The notes under the pieces are model-generated. The model worked only from the letters and a program-made list of their open reading frames with translations. It did no database searches and was not told the origin of the DNA. A stretch of DNA of 64,000 nt, from the NCBI GenBank assembly GCA_007258455.2, contig VDFB02252616.1:117506128-117570127 (forward strand). The letters are read 5' to 3'. Numbering within the stretch: position 1 is the first letter of the stretch; each line of letters starts with the position of its first letter. The position numbers and the translations under genes were made by a program. This stretch comes from Sequoia sempervirens (Eukaryota; Streptophyta; Pinopsida; Cupressales; Cupressaceae). This document shows, one piece after another, positions 36,844 to 48,111 of the stretch.

Positions 36844-39232
36844 GAAACTTTAAACATTTGTGTATGAATGAAGGGATAACTTTCATTGAGTGAAGCCATC
36901 GATGGCCTAGCCATAAACAAAACTTGTCCGACTGTGGGATGATGGAGAATGTGACATCCAATTTTTTTGGTCCTATTTGTAATGGAAGGACAATCGATCC
37001 TATTGTAGGGAAAGAAAAACCATTGTGTGTTTTGATCTTGTTGTCGGATTATCATAAGCATCTTGATAAAGATCATGTAATACCCAAAATTCCTCAATGA
37101 TCATGTTCTCTCCACAAGTGGTATCTATGAGTATCCCATTAGTGGGCTTGTCATAGATACGGTCGGCTATGTAAAGAGGACCATCGGGGAGATTTTGATG
37201 TCCTTAGAGGAGAAAGTAATATCAAGAGATTTCTTAGGTTGGCCCTTACGAGGGATAACATCTATCACACCTACCATTTCATCCATAGGATTAATAGTGG
37301 TAATATGTGGAATGGGATTACGATGATCATCATTTGTATCAACATTCATCACACCATTCTTTGTAGTTTTACTAGCTTTGACAAATGAAACATTATGTTT
37401 GGGAATTCGATCAGTGAAAATTTGCAATTTTTTATTTGGAGGGGCAACACATTTATTGCCTTGATCATTAACACCTATAATGGATATACGACGAGAATCA
37501 ATGAGGTCTTGCACAAGGTGTTTAAGACACTTACAATTTTATGTGTCATGTCCATTTTGTCTATGATAATGGCAATAAGCATTGGACTTAAAGTTTTGAG
37601 GTAAAGGTTTAGTAGGATTAGGTGCTTTAACAATAGGTAAGGTAATCATTTGTTGTTGTAATATTTGGGACATTGTGTTATGAAGGGTGTCTAGTAAAGG
37701 TGTGAATTATCTTTTCAGATCTCTATAACTATAAGGCACCATGGTTTTAATGGCTACTACTTGGTTTTTGAGGGGGTTTGAACTATAAGAACACTTTGTT
37801 TTTCTTTCTAAATGGTTGGGAATTTTTTTGGTTGGCATGTTTAGACTTCTCAACTTGACTAGAAGTGGACTTTGCATCACGACTACTAACCAAATTGTGA
37901 TAATCACAAAGGGCGGTACACAAGTGCATGGAGGGAAATTTCATCATAGTGAGTTTGTCCTGAAGTTTGGTTTGTAAGTTTTCTATAAACATCTTTTGAA
38001 GGTGTGGGTCAGGAATATTGACATCAATTTGAGAATAAAGTGATGGATATCACGAGATAAAATCAGTTATATTTTCTTCTTCATGTTGCTAGCATCTCAT
38101 CAAATCAGCCAAGGTCTTCTTTGGGGTCATATGCACTTGTAAATGATTTATAAATGCATCAACTAGTTCATTGAATGAATGAATTAAATGTTTGGTAAAG
38201 ATGAGAACCATTCCAAGGCGGTGTCTTTTAAGGTTCGAGGAAACAGTTTTGCTAGTAGTTTATCATCAAGAAAAAAGTCACTACATAAGGCAGTGTAAGC
38301 ATTGACATGGTTAGAAGCATCTCCCTTCCCTCCATATTTCTCAACTCTAGGAATCTATATTCCTTGTGGCATTAGTGTTTGTAATATTTCCAAAGATAGT
38401 GGGCTGCTTCGAACATAGTAAGTGGGTGGTCCATTCTGATTTTGGTTTATGGTGGATATTTGTTTTTGCATGGAGGAGACAATTTGGAAAAGTTTTGTTA
38501 TGAGAGGGTTAGTGTAAGTGGTATGAGGTGGAAGGGAAAGTGTTGATGGAGTGTATGTAGTGGTAAGGAAAGTGAATGGAATTCTTATAGATGGTATGAT
38601 GGAAGAGGATAGAGCATGCGATGCCACATAGGAATTAGGAATGCTAGCAGGAATAGTCAGGGAAGGAATCACATTACTAGCCAGTTACATTGTTTTTGTG
38701 ACTAGAGGATTGGTATAGGTAGGTATGGATGCTACTATGGAAGGAGGAGGGGTTTGAGGTCCTCCTTGGCTAACACAGTGTTTGTTATTTGAGCTATACT
38801 AGAGGTAGAAGGAACATGTTTTTGGTATATCTCAACTATTTGTTTCATAACATCCAAGCCTTCTTCATTTTAAACCATGCGATGGACAATTTATATGGTA
38901 GGAATTGAAATGGTTGAAATGTTTGCAAGACACACTTTATGTTGAAGATGTGTTAAGTCCTCATGAATGTTAATGATTTTGTCTTGCAGGATGTGATCGT
39001 TCTGTGTTGCAACTTGCATATTATTGGAAGGAAAAGAGTTGCTAAAGTTAGTATCTATGCCTAGTGTACTACTTGCAATACTAGGAGTGGAAGCTTTAGA
39101 TAACCCAAGATCCAAAAAGAGTGTATTATTGTGGGGTAACATGAATCTCGAACTTCTTCTCACTAAGCTATTAGAAATAGGACACCAAACACTCGTGCAA
39201 AGGTTTCTAAATGCGGGTGAATGAAAATGCAA
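36844..39232 (-). pseudogene. Element 1 gag region
   Basis: Minus strand from 39232. N-terminal part Ser/Thr/Pro rich (38672-38355), then the gag core at about 38150-37780 (ITDFIS-YPSLYSQIDVNI, PHLQKMFIENLQTKLQDKL), then a C-x2-H-x4-H-x4-C knuckle near 37590 (CHYHRQNGHDT then NC) followed by LKHLVQDLIDSRRI. A protease-like acidic region follows (37514-37167), and the frame continues at 37097-36844 into element 2. Several stops. Gag would package element RNA. Confidence 0.7.
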
Positions 39233-39657
39233 TGTGAACTAAGAGCAATAAAATGTTGCTAACTAAAATTTTGGAAAACAACACAGAAATGCAATAACAG
39301 AAAATAGAAATGCAGAAAATGATTTGAAAATGACTGAAATTATAGTGCAGAATGTGCAAGTGGACTAAGTCGCCTAGTGTGGAAAATTAGTTCCCAGTCA
39401 ATTTTTTTAAGAATTTTTGAATTTTTAAATGGAATTTTATGCTTTTTAAGTTTTTAGATGTAGGTATAATATGAAAATGTGGAATTTTTTGAATTTTTAA
39501 TGAAATGCAATGCAAAAATGTAAGTTATATGAGCTTTTCACTAATGCATTTTTTTAAAACCTTGGGATGCAAATTAAACAATACAAAACCTAATGCAATT
39601 TTGATGCAAGTTATACCTAGGATGTAAATACAATTGAAATCAGAAGTAAAAATTTTC
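39233..39657. other. Element 1 leader
   Basis: Non-coding sequence between the gag start and the primer site. AT-rich, no gene seen. Confidence 0.45.
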
Positions 39658-39674
39658 TAAAGTCGAGTTCACCA
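39658..39674 (-). other. Element 1 possible primer-binding site
   Basis: The minus strand reads TGGTGAACTCGACTTT, three bases from the LTR end TGTCCACA. The TGG start and position fit a primer site, but I do not recognise the tRNA. Confidence 0.5.
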
Positions 39675-39677
39675 AAA

Positions 39678-40648
39678 TGTGGACAAATATTTTGGCACCC
39701 ACGTTCTCTAACACTTCTAGTGTTTTTCACCTAAAAGGAGAGAGGTAGGACAAAATGCGCAATGTCCCCACTCAAAACTAATGCAAGTATGAATGAAATA
39801 TGCCTAAATGAAATCTCTAAATGCAACAAACTGGTTAAGGAAATGAATTATTAATGTTAAACTTAAGAAATGCGAGTTGTTTGAAAACACATTGTGATAT
39901 GCAAAATGACCTAAGAATGCAAGTAAATAATAAAAAAAATGAATGAAACTAAAGAGGTGCACCTGGAAACTAGAATTTGATGCAAAGAGGCTCAGGAATC
40001 CTGTAGAATTTTCTATTGAAGCCAAATGGGACACTTACGCCAAGCTAGGTGACTTAGTCCTGTTTTGGGGAGATTCTGTTAGAACAGGTTTTAACCAAAA
40101 GGGTATCCAAAAATGTAGAAATCACTGATAGTGGGACTAATTCACCATAAATAGTGACTTATTCCACCTATGAATCTTAAGAAATTTAGGGTAGAAATCT
40201 GCAATGCTCGGTTTGCACTTCTCTTCTTAATAGGTGTTTGATTTTGATTCTGTAGAAATCAGGTTGTAAGTGATCTCCAAGCTTCACTTAGGGATTTTAT
40301 TGACTTGAATGAATTTGATGGAATGGTCACACCTTTTAACACCTTTCTCTTTGAAAAATATACATACAAGACTTGCAAAACACACATGTAAAGAGGTTAA
40401 AAAGGGTTAAGGGTTAGTGAATAAGGGTTTTCCTTAGTCAAACCCTGATTTGGTAATCAAAACCTTAAAAATGAAATAAAATAAAGAGAGAATGATGAAT
40501 GAACAACATGCAATGCTACAATTCACCAAACACTTGATGTAAAAATTTGAAGATATGCAAGTAGATGTCCAATGAAGACTTGATAGTGCCTCAAATGCTT
40601 GAGAATTATGAAAGTATGTATGCTAATGTATGAATGAGTTTATTAGAT
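39678..40648 (-). repeat. Element 1, 5' LTR, left part
   Basis: Matches 24978-25945 of the intact LTR and stops at TTTATTAGAT, where pararetrovirus leader sequence begins. Its last ~215 bp are present again at 61888-62105. Confidence 0.8.
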
Positions 40649-40712
40649 AATTTCATTAGAAGTATTTCCCTATATCTTATTGTTGCCTTGCTATCCAAAT
40701 TGCATTGTAAAA

Positions 40713-40789
40713 TGGTATCAAAGAATTAGTGCTTATTGTGCTATTATTTTGGTGTCAATATACATCCACTTGAAATTGGTATTAGAGCC
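40713..40789 (+). promoter_or_regulatory. Paired tRNA-Met primer sites, block C
   Basis: TGGTATCAAAG at 40713 and TGGTATTAGAGCC at 40777, 64 bp apart. The same pair with the same spacing is found in the other blocks. The second continues CTAGGTTCAGAGCC, closer to the full tRNA complement, so it is the likelier true site. Confidence 0.7.
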
Positions 40790-41087
40790 TAGGTTCAGAG
40801 CCATGGTTTAATTCAGAGTTATGTTCATGCATGTTTAATAATAGATCCATGTTCTATTAAGATCTGGTCATAGTGAAAGTTTTTCATAAGAGTCATGTTG
40901 GTAGTCGGAATAAGAGTGTGAAGACTAAAAGATCGAAGGTAGATATACAAAGTAATTGTGGAGCTGTAGTAAGGCTGTAAATCCTGTGTTGAAGCTGAAG
41001 GACAGGCATAGAAGGGTGAGCAGTAAGATGGTAAAAGTGGCAGTGAAATGGTCTGAAAAATGTTTCAGTAAGTCCTAAAAGTCTTCA
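40790..41087 (+). promoter_or_regulatory. Shared ~300-nt leader, block C
   Basis: Leader between primer site and first start codon. It contains AATAGATCCATGTTCTATTA and AAGATCGAAGGTAGA, conserved in the minus-strand leaders of B (49249-49534) and A (59695-59960). Confidence 0.7.
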
Positions 41088-42448
41088 ATGGCAAGCCAAA
41101 GATCTCTTAATGCAATTTCTTCACTTTCATCTATTATTTATAATGTGTTTGAAGACAAAGAAGAATATGTTGATAGGAAAGGAAATTTTAAGTTTCCAGA
41201 AATAAATATTTTAGATTTGTATCCTGAGAAAGGCATTAAATCTAGGACTATGGATTCTAGTAGATAATCTAAAGAACCATCTAAAGCTTTGGCTAAAAAG
41301 CTAGCAAAATATAGGCAAGTAGCAAGGGAAATTAAAAATTCACAAACTGGCCAAAATAGCTCTTCTAAGAAAGATGTAAGAAAGAAGCAAAAAGATGAAA
41401 AGATGACTTGAAAGGTCTATTCAAATGAAGAATCTTTGCATAAGAAGGAAAAAAAATAATTGGTTGATCTGGTTTCTAAGAAGTTAGTTAAGATAAGATC
41501 TCATGCCAAGAAAACCAAATTCACTCAGGAAAAGCATGATAGCTCAAAAGAAGAAGAAAATAAAATAGTTTCTTAGAAGGAAATAGAAATAGTAATAAAA
41601 AATATTGAAAGGATAAGAGATAGTATTAGAAAGGAAAAGATAAGAGAAAAAGCTACATAATTAATAATACCTACTAAGGAAATAATTTTTCAAAAAAGGA
41701 AAGGTTTCTTGGAAGATAAGGATGAACATAGTCGTTCTACTAAGATCAAAAGAAAGGAATCTAAAAAAAAATCAAGTGCTACAACTAAAAAATATTGGTT
41801 ACAAGAATTAAGTATTTCACAACCAATTAGTAACCCTGTATTTGTAGAAAAAGAAAAGAAATCAAATGAAGAATCTTATCAGAATATGTTTGTAGAACTA
41901 GAGGTCATTGAATCAGAAAAATCAGATGTTGAATATCCATATCATTTTTTCTCTAAAGAACATTCACATGTTTTTTATGGAAAAAGATTGGATGGTTGGA
42001 GTAGGAATCATTGAAGAAATTAATGAACCATTTTTTGTGGATGAACTAGGATATGCACAAAAGGAATCAAATAAGGAAAATGATTATCAATCTTTTGTTA
42101 GTTTAGAGATTGATTCTGATGATTCTTCCACAAATAGTTCTTTAGACAATTTTAAAATTAATGTGTTACAAACTTCTGAAGATTGGGAGAAACATGTTAT
42201 GGTCAAGATTGAGCCTACTTATGAAAATAAAGAACATTTAGAAGAAAAATATTATCTTTTGAATATCTACATACTTGTTATCTACATTCCGAAAAATACT
42301 TTTGAATGTTCATTTGATACTAAAGGTGGAATTGGTTGGAATGATCCTATGAAAGCTTTATATGCTTCTAGATTATTATTAGGGAAATTAAGAAATTGGT
42401 GGAATAGACTTCCTGATAATGAACCCTCTACTCCAATTGAAGAAAGCT
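41088..42448 (+). pseudogene. Block C: N-module, basic domain and coat-protein start
   Basis: The start codon at 41088 opens the N-module (MASQRSL...) shared with A and B; the first stop falls about 60 codons in. A Lys-rich region with several stops follows, then an open part at 41709-42014 ending near the shared YWLQELSI motif. A frameshift near 41990 moves the frame to the stretch ending at 42448, which holds an acidic part and ALYASRLLLGKLRNWW. That last motif matches LYAVRLLSGKIRN in the coat region of block A, so this is the N-terminal part of a coat-type protein. It then breaks off. Confidence 0.6.
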
Positions 42449-42589
42449 GAACAAGATCATACCCAATTTGCTATAGATCTTATTTCTCTTTATTATTTTT
42501 TGAGTCTTATATTTTTACCATAGTTTTCTATGTATATTACCATTTCTTAAGAAATTCTCTGAAGTCATATATTTCCCTGATAAGCCTAA

Positions 42590-42863
42590 TATAAGTGTCA
42601 AATTAGAAGGATTTAGTAAGAGGATCAGAACCTTAACAGATACAGGTTCTTGTATTACTCTTGCTAAGAGTCATGTTTTACCTTTATTATATTGGAGTCA
42701 GTAGAAAATCATTGTTAAAGGTCTTGGTGCTATACAAACTATTAAACAAAAGGCTTGTAATATTTTAGTTAACTTCGATGATTTCAGTACTTTGTGTTAC
42801 TTCTAGAAACATGAGAATATGGAAGCTGACATCATATTAGGATGGGATTTTCTGAGTCAGTTT
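42590..42863 (+). pseudogene. Block C: aspartic protease-like domain
   Basis: One frame with a DTGS active-site motif (TLTDTGSCITLAKSH, about 42635) and, some 60 residues later, ADIILGWDFLSQF, the flap/ILG-type motif of retroviral-type proteases. Several stops. In caulimovirids this enzyme cuts the viral polyprotein. Confidence 0.65.
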
Positions 42864-42897
42864 TAAGTCTTTTGCATTTTTTGAGTCTAGTATATTC

Positions 42898-43626
42898 TTA
42901 GGAAATCATAAAGAAATTCCATTTCAGTATCTTCCTAGAACAATCAAGTTAGTTTATATGATAGGAAGATTTGATGAACAAGGAAATATTCTCCTAGAAG
43001 ATCAACACTCTTCTGCCATATGCGGGATTAAGGAACTCCCTGAAGCCTATCAAAGATTGATTTTAGAATATTTTATGTATAAAAATCTAGTTTTTGTGTT
43101 CCAGAATGATGGATGGGGCTATATCCAGCTTGTTCCAGGCACTCAACAAATAGTAATTCTATTACTTGCTCTCAACAATGCAGAATTGGTGGTTTTAAAG
43201 AGTATGGTGAGATAGTATAAAAGTGCTCACATTATCTTCAGATGCAGAAATATCATTAATCACTTTCCTCCTAATTTCTATAGCATGGATGACTTAACTA
43301 GCATATTTAATACTAGTTGTAAGATTTTATTATCTCAAATGACACCATATAAAGTTGCTTCTCCACACATAACATTATATGATATTATATATTTAGTAGT
43401 CCATTTTCCTTCTAGTCAGATTGAATGGGTGATTAAGCATATAAAGACCTGACTCCTTGGAGAATGGTATGATCAAGATACTGGTAGATTTGCTCAGAAG
43501 AATATCAAACACTATAATTACTAGTGCCAATACATAATGGATTTTGACAATATATTCAATACTCCATGTATCCACCTATTACCTGATATTGGAAGATGGC
43601 ACATCCACAAGTGGGATAATGGATGA
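42898..43626 (+). pseudogene. Block C: ORF-X
   Basis: One frame of about 240 codons from the GNHKE motif (42903) to the stop at 43624-43626, with three single-base stops (43213, 43449, 43521). Conserved marks shared with B, D and E: IGRFDxxGN, QRxILE, GWGxIxxVxGT, HIIFxCR, HFP, GEWYD and KHYxxY. It follows the protease in the same element and ends about 110 nt before the shared 3' region. I do not recognise the family; it is not reverse transcriptase, RNase H or a known movement protein as far as I can see. Confidence 0.6.
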
Positions 43627-44342
43627 CATTGCAACAATGCAGTGAGAATAATTATTGTAAATAATGTAAATTATCTGTGTGAATTCATAGTGGACCCTAA
43701 TAATGTCTCATAAATAAATAAGGGGTGGCATATTTTAGCTAGCACAAGCGCTTGTTTGTGTCATGATGTCAGCTACATTAAGATTTGACAATATGATGCA
43801 ATCCTGTTTAAAAAGTAAGATACTCATAGCCACTTAAGGGTGTTAAGTGGGTCGTTCTCACTTTACAATGTCATAAAAGTGAAAAAAATATTGTGAATAA
43901 TTAGTATGTCTAGGATAATGTCTTAGTAGTTTCTAGAATAAAATATTATGGAAGAAGTAAAAGCTAAATATGGACAAAAACTCAAAAGATGGGGAAATTT
44001 ATAGAAATATCCCATGTGAAGCTAGAAAATCTTGTACTCAAAAAGATTACTCACATGGTGGACCCTTGTACTAAAATGGTTATCTTGTACAAAAGATTCC
44101 CACATGTAAAAATTATTTGTCCACTATCCAAAAAGTAAAGATAGACAATATCTACAGAAAATATTCTTGTAGATATTTCTAGTCTTCTTCATAATATGGA
44201 CAAATAAATAAAGGTTGTTGAGAAAATCAAGGACTAAAAATGTCTTCCATGTGGCAATATAATCCTCCTTGTAGTTTCTAGAGAAATGAGCTAGTAGAAT
44301 AGGTAAAAGGTTTTGGTGACCGAATCTCTAGGTCATTTGAAG
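43627..44342 (+). promoter_or_regulatory. Block C: shared 3' non-coding region
   Basis: Starts with AATAAATAAATAAGG, then the conserved TTTAGCTAGCACAAG (43734), then a perfect 8-bp hairpin CCACTTAA-GGGTG-TTAAGTGG (about 43834-43854), then about 480 bp conserved in all blocks up to the TATA box. This corresponds to the intergenic promoter region of pararetroviruses. Confidence 0.7.
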
Positions 44343-44360
44343 CATATAAATAAGACCCCA
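44343..44360 (+). promoter_or_regulatory. Block C: TATA box of genomic-RNA promoter
   Basis: CATATAAATAAGACCCC, followed about 25 bp later by the conserved CTCATTTGAGGCATT, where transcription would be expected to start. The same arrangement occurs in D, E and (minus) A. Confidence 0.7.
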
Positions 44361-44950
44361 AGAGCTCATTTGAGGCATTCAAAGTTTTGTTTGTAAGTTG
44401 AATGATCTCAAGTTCGCATAGAGTCTTAGAGTCTTAGAAGTTGAGTCTTGAGTATTGTCTAGAGTCCATAAGTCTAGTAGTTTGGTGTTCACCATATCAG
44501 ACGTATGCTCTCACCTGCACTTCGAGTGATCTAGATGATCATAAATCTGATAATAGCAAAGTATTCACGTAATATCTTTTGAGTTAATGAAATTATTTCA
44601 TTTATGAAAATATTGTTCTATCTTATTGTTTCCTTGCAGTCCAAATTGCATTGTAAAATGGTATCAAAGCATCAGTGCTTATTGTGTTGTAGTTTTGGTG
44701 TCAATATACTTCCACTTGAAATTGGTATCATAGCATTAGTGCTTATTGTGTTGTTGTTTTGGTGTCAATATACTTCCACTTGTAATTGGTATCTGTGTTG
44801 TTGTTTTGATGTCAATATTGGATTTCCTCATAAATATTTCTCATTTCTTTAGATTGGATTTTATAGTTTCTCATTTCTCATTTCTGAAGTATTTTATAGT
44901 TTCTAATTTCTAATGAAATTATACCATTTTACTTGCAGTTTGACAACAAT
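44361..44950 (+). repeat. Block C: redundant end and primer-site repeats
   Basis: Leader sequence downstream of the TATA box up to the primer site (about 44658), then two to three copies of the ~65-bp module with GCTTATTGTGTTGT and GGTGTCAATATACTTCC, then short scrambled pieces rich in TTTCTCATTTC to the junction with block B. Confidence 0.65.
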
Positions 44951-45768
44951 GAAATAATAAGATAGAAAAATATTTTTAGAAATGAAATACTTTCATTAAC
45001 TCAAAAGATATTACATGAATACTTTGGCATTATTAGATTTCTAATCATCCAGATCACTTGAAGCGCAGGAGAGAGCATACGTCTGATATCCTGAACACAA
45101 TAATACTAGACTTATCTTGCCACATGGAAGACATTGTCAGTCCTTGGTTTTCTCAATGACCTTTATTTATTTGTCCATATTATGGAGAGGACTAGAAATA
45201 TCTTTACTTTTTGGATAGTGGAAAAAATAATTTTTACATGTGGGAATCTTAAGTACAAGATAGACTTTTTAGTACAAGGGTCCACCATGTGAATAATCTT
45301 TTGGGTACAATATTTTTCTAACTTCACATGGGATTTACATGTGGGAATTTTTTGTACAAGATAAAAAATTTAATACAAGGGTCCACCATGTGAATAATCT
45401 TTTGGGTACAATATTTTACTAGCTTCACATGGGATATTTCTAGAAATTTCCCCACCTTTTGAATTTTTGTCCACATTTTAATTTTACTTTCTCCATAATG
45501 TTTAATTCTAGAAAATATTGACTCTATCCTAGACATACTAATTATTTACAATATTTATTGTCACTTTTATCACACCGTAAAGTGAGAATGACCCACTTAA
45601 CACCCGTAAGTGGTTATGAGGATCCTTTTTAAAAAGTAGGGTTGCATCTTGTTGTCAGATCTTAATGTGGCTAACATCAAAACACAGACAAGCCCTTGTG
45701 CTAGCTGAATTATGCCACCCCTTATTTATTTATTTTATTTATTTACAATATTTACAAAATTGTACTCT
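44951..45768 (-). promoter_or_regulatory. Block B: 3' non-coding region, promoter deleted
   Basis: Minus-strand counterpart of the shared 3' region. Compared with A, the stretch holding the TATA box and RNA start is missing at about 45117 (joint ACTTAT/CTTGCCACATGG). A ~95-bp segment around CAAGGGTCCACCATGTGAA is duplicated in tandem (about 45238-45330 and 45331-45440). Confidence 0.65.
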
Positions 45769-46570
45769 TCATGCCAAATCTTCATCCATTCTCCCATCCA
45801 TAAAGAATGTGGCATCTTCCAAGTTCTGGTAAAAGATGAATATTAGGTTGTCGAAATATATTCTCAAAATAAAATAGGTAGTGATATGAATAATAGTGCT
45901 TTATCTTTTTTGTAGTAAATTGGCACATAACTAGATCATACCATTCTCCAATAATCTTTGTGTCCTCATGTCTTATTATCCACTCAAGTTGGTTATATGG
46001 GAAGTGGAATACTACATTTAATATGAACATAAGAGTTTTTTTTTTAGTACTGGCTTTGAATGGAGTTAATTAGCATAACAAAGTTTTACAGGATGGACTA
46101 AATATTGCAGTTAGATCCTGCAATTGGTGGGATCCATATGGAAAATGCCTCATAATATCTCTGCAACTGAAGATAATATGGACCTCCTTATACTGTCTAA
46201 CTAAGTGCTTTAAGACAATTAATTGGCCTTTTGTAATTAATAGAGATAAGATATGGATCTTCTCTGTACCTATTACCACATGAATATCTCCCCATCCTTG
46301 GTACTGAAATATAGGTGTTGGATTATAGAAGAAATAGTTTTCTAAAATCTTTCTCTGACATCCTTTAGGAAAATCTTTAATTTTCTGAATAGCAGAATCT
46401 TGAGGATCTTTAGGAAGAAGATTCCCATTCATATCAAACCTTCCAATGACTTGGAAAGACTCAAATTTTTCTGGAGGATTAAGATACTTGATTTTCCTAT
46501 GATTTCCCAATATTACCCCCATCTTTAGAAATGAAAATGGTTCAAATTGACTCAAAAAATCCCAACCTAA
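45769..46570 (-). pseudogene. Block B: ORF-X
   Basis: Intact from about 46555 to 46070 (161 codons), then stops and a small frameshift to the end at 45769. It carries IGRFDMNGNLLPKD, GCQRKILEN, GWGDIHVVIGT, IIFSCRDIMRHFP and, further on, GEWYD-like and KHYYSYHY-like segments in shifted frames. It directly follows the FLGWDFLSQF protease motif. Its N-terminal half is the best-preserved copy of this unrecognised domain in the window. Confidence 0.65.
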
Positions 46571-46860
46571 GAAGACATTAGTATCTATACTATTATCTTA
46601 CCAGAAATTACAACAAGAACTAAAGTCATCTATATGTACAAGGACATTAGTAGTTTTGTTCTGCACAGTTCTAATATTTCCAAATCCTTTGACTGTAATC
46701 TGCTGGCTATCCCAATATATAGATGGAAAATCATGACTTTGAGCAATGCTAATTGTGGATCCTATATCTAAAAGTGCAGAAAGACTCTGGCTAAAACCTT
46801 AGCACTTAACACTAATTATTGGTTTACAAAGGATTTTTGGACACCAACTAGACTAATCTA
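46571..46860 (-). pseudogene. Block B: aspartic protease-like domain
   Basis: LLDIGSTISIAQSH (about 46770; the usual DTG has become DIG) and TNVFLGWDFLSQF (about 46580). Same order and spacing as in block C, with several stops. Its presence beside a movement-protein-like region and without a reverse transcriptase is unusual for a caulimovirid genome. Confidence 0.6.
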
Positions 46861-47520
46861 TAGACTGGTTAGTAAATAAACTATCTACATGATTGATATC
46901 TTCAGTATATTCTTGGAATGCATTTTATTCAATCAAATAATATTCTTCTTCATCATCAGGATATGTGTCATACCTTAGTTCTAATCTTGTATTCCATTCT
47001 AGTTCTAGTCTTTGTTGCTTCTTTTGTTCTGATTTCGATTCTTGTTCTAGCTCTATCCTTAGATCTGGCTCCCATTTTTTCTTCCATTCTGGAGTTTGAA
47101 TATTCTATTTTGACTGATCTTTTGGCCAAAACATCAATTCATCTACAAAACTAGGTTCTTCATTCTCAACGAGAATATCAAGTTCTTGAAGCTAATCTCT
47201 TTCATGCTCTTGAATAATTAGAGTATGCTCTTTTATCTTTGGCATTGAAATAGTAGTATTTGTAGAAGAAGATACTTGGACAAATCTTAGAGAAGAATGA
47301 GTAATTTTTTCCTTCTCATCAGAGAATAAACTCTTTCTTCTTTGAACTATGATATTTTTTGGTTTTCTTGTTGCAATTGGTGCTTTCCCTTTTTGCTTAT
47401 TTTGACCATCTTCTTCTAAAGAGATTTCTCGGCTAGTTTGAGTCTTTCTAATTTTCTTTGCTACTTTCCTTATCTTTTCTAACTTTTTAGCCACAGACTC
47501 AAGGATGACTTTACTATATT
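46861..47520 (-). pseudogene. Block B: basic domain shared by A, B and C
   Basis: The open part 47494-47192 begins with the Lys-rich KKLEKIRKVAKKIRKTQ and ends at the WLQEL motif followed by ENEEPSFVDE. A and C carry the same ends (KLEKIRQV...DWLQELN...EPIYMNEPSF in A). An acidic, Glu-rich segment follows before the protease. It may be a nucleic-acid-binding linker; function not known. Confidence 0.5.
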
Positions 47521-48111
47521 CAACATCTCTTCTTCTATTTTATTCATGATTATGCAGGGCTAATGCCATTGCTTGAGTTGATTGTTGAAAATTCCTCAAT
47601 TGGTAACTAAAACTAGAAGTTTCATTTAACAAAGAAGAAGCTTGTCTTTCTATTTTTGAGACTGAGTAATATGTGCTAATTTTTCCTAATTAATAATACT
47701 ATTATTTGAAGAATCTCTAATATCTACAACCATATCATCTAGATTATCTTGAGCAGATATCATCCACTGGGCCATCCAATTTCTTTGGGCCTCAGAGTTC
47801 TACTTTTCTCCAAGATCTACATGAAGTATGGCTTCATATCTTCCCCATAACTTCTTATCAAAATTTATCATAATAAAAGTTTATGGGATTGGCCATCTAC
47901 CTAGTTCATAGCCAAAAACTTCTTTTTCAACACCTCTAGCCTCTATTTTATACTTATTTCTTTTCTCAGTGCCTACTCTTAGAAGGAGCTCCTTTGGGAG
48001 ACACTCTCTTAGCATACAACTCTTTTCTCCCATTTTGGTAATTTTTATCCATTTTCATTTATCACCTTGTTGTTCATCTTCTTTAGGCATTAATTCCAAT
48101 TTCTAACTGAC
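47521..48111 (-). pseudogene. Block B: decayed segment after the movement-like region
   Basis: Broken frames joined by several stops, with recognisable runs such as LRECLPKELLLRVGTEKRNK (about 47970) and INFDKKLWGRYEAILHVDLG (from 47868). This is probably the C-terminal part of the protein starting at 49248. I do not recognise a catalytic motif. Confidence 0.4.
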
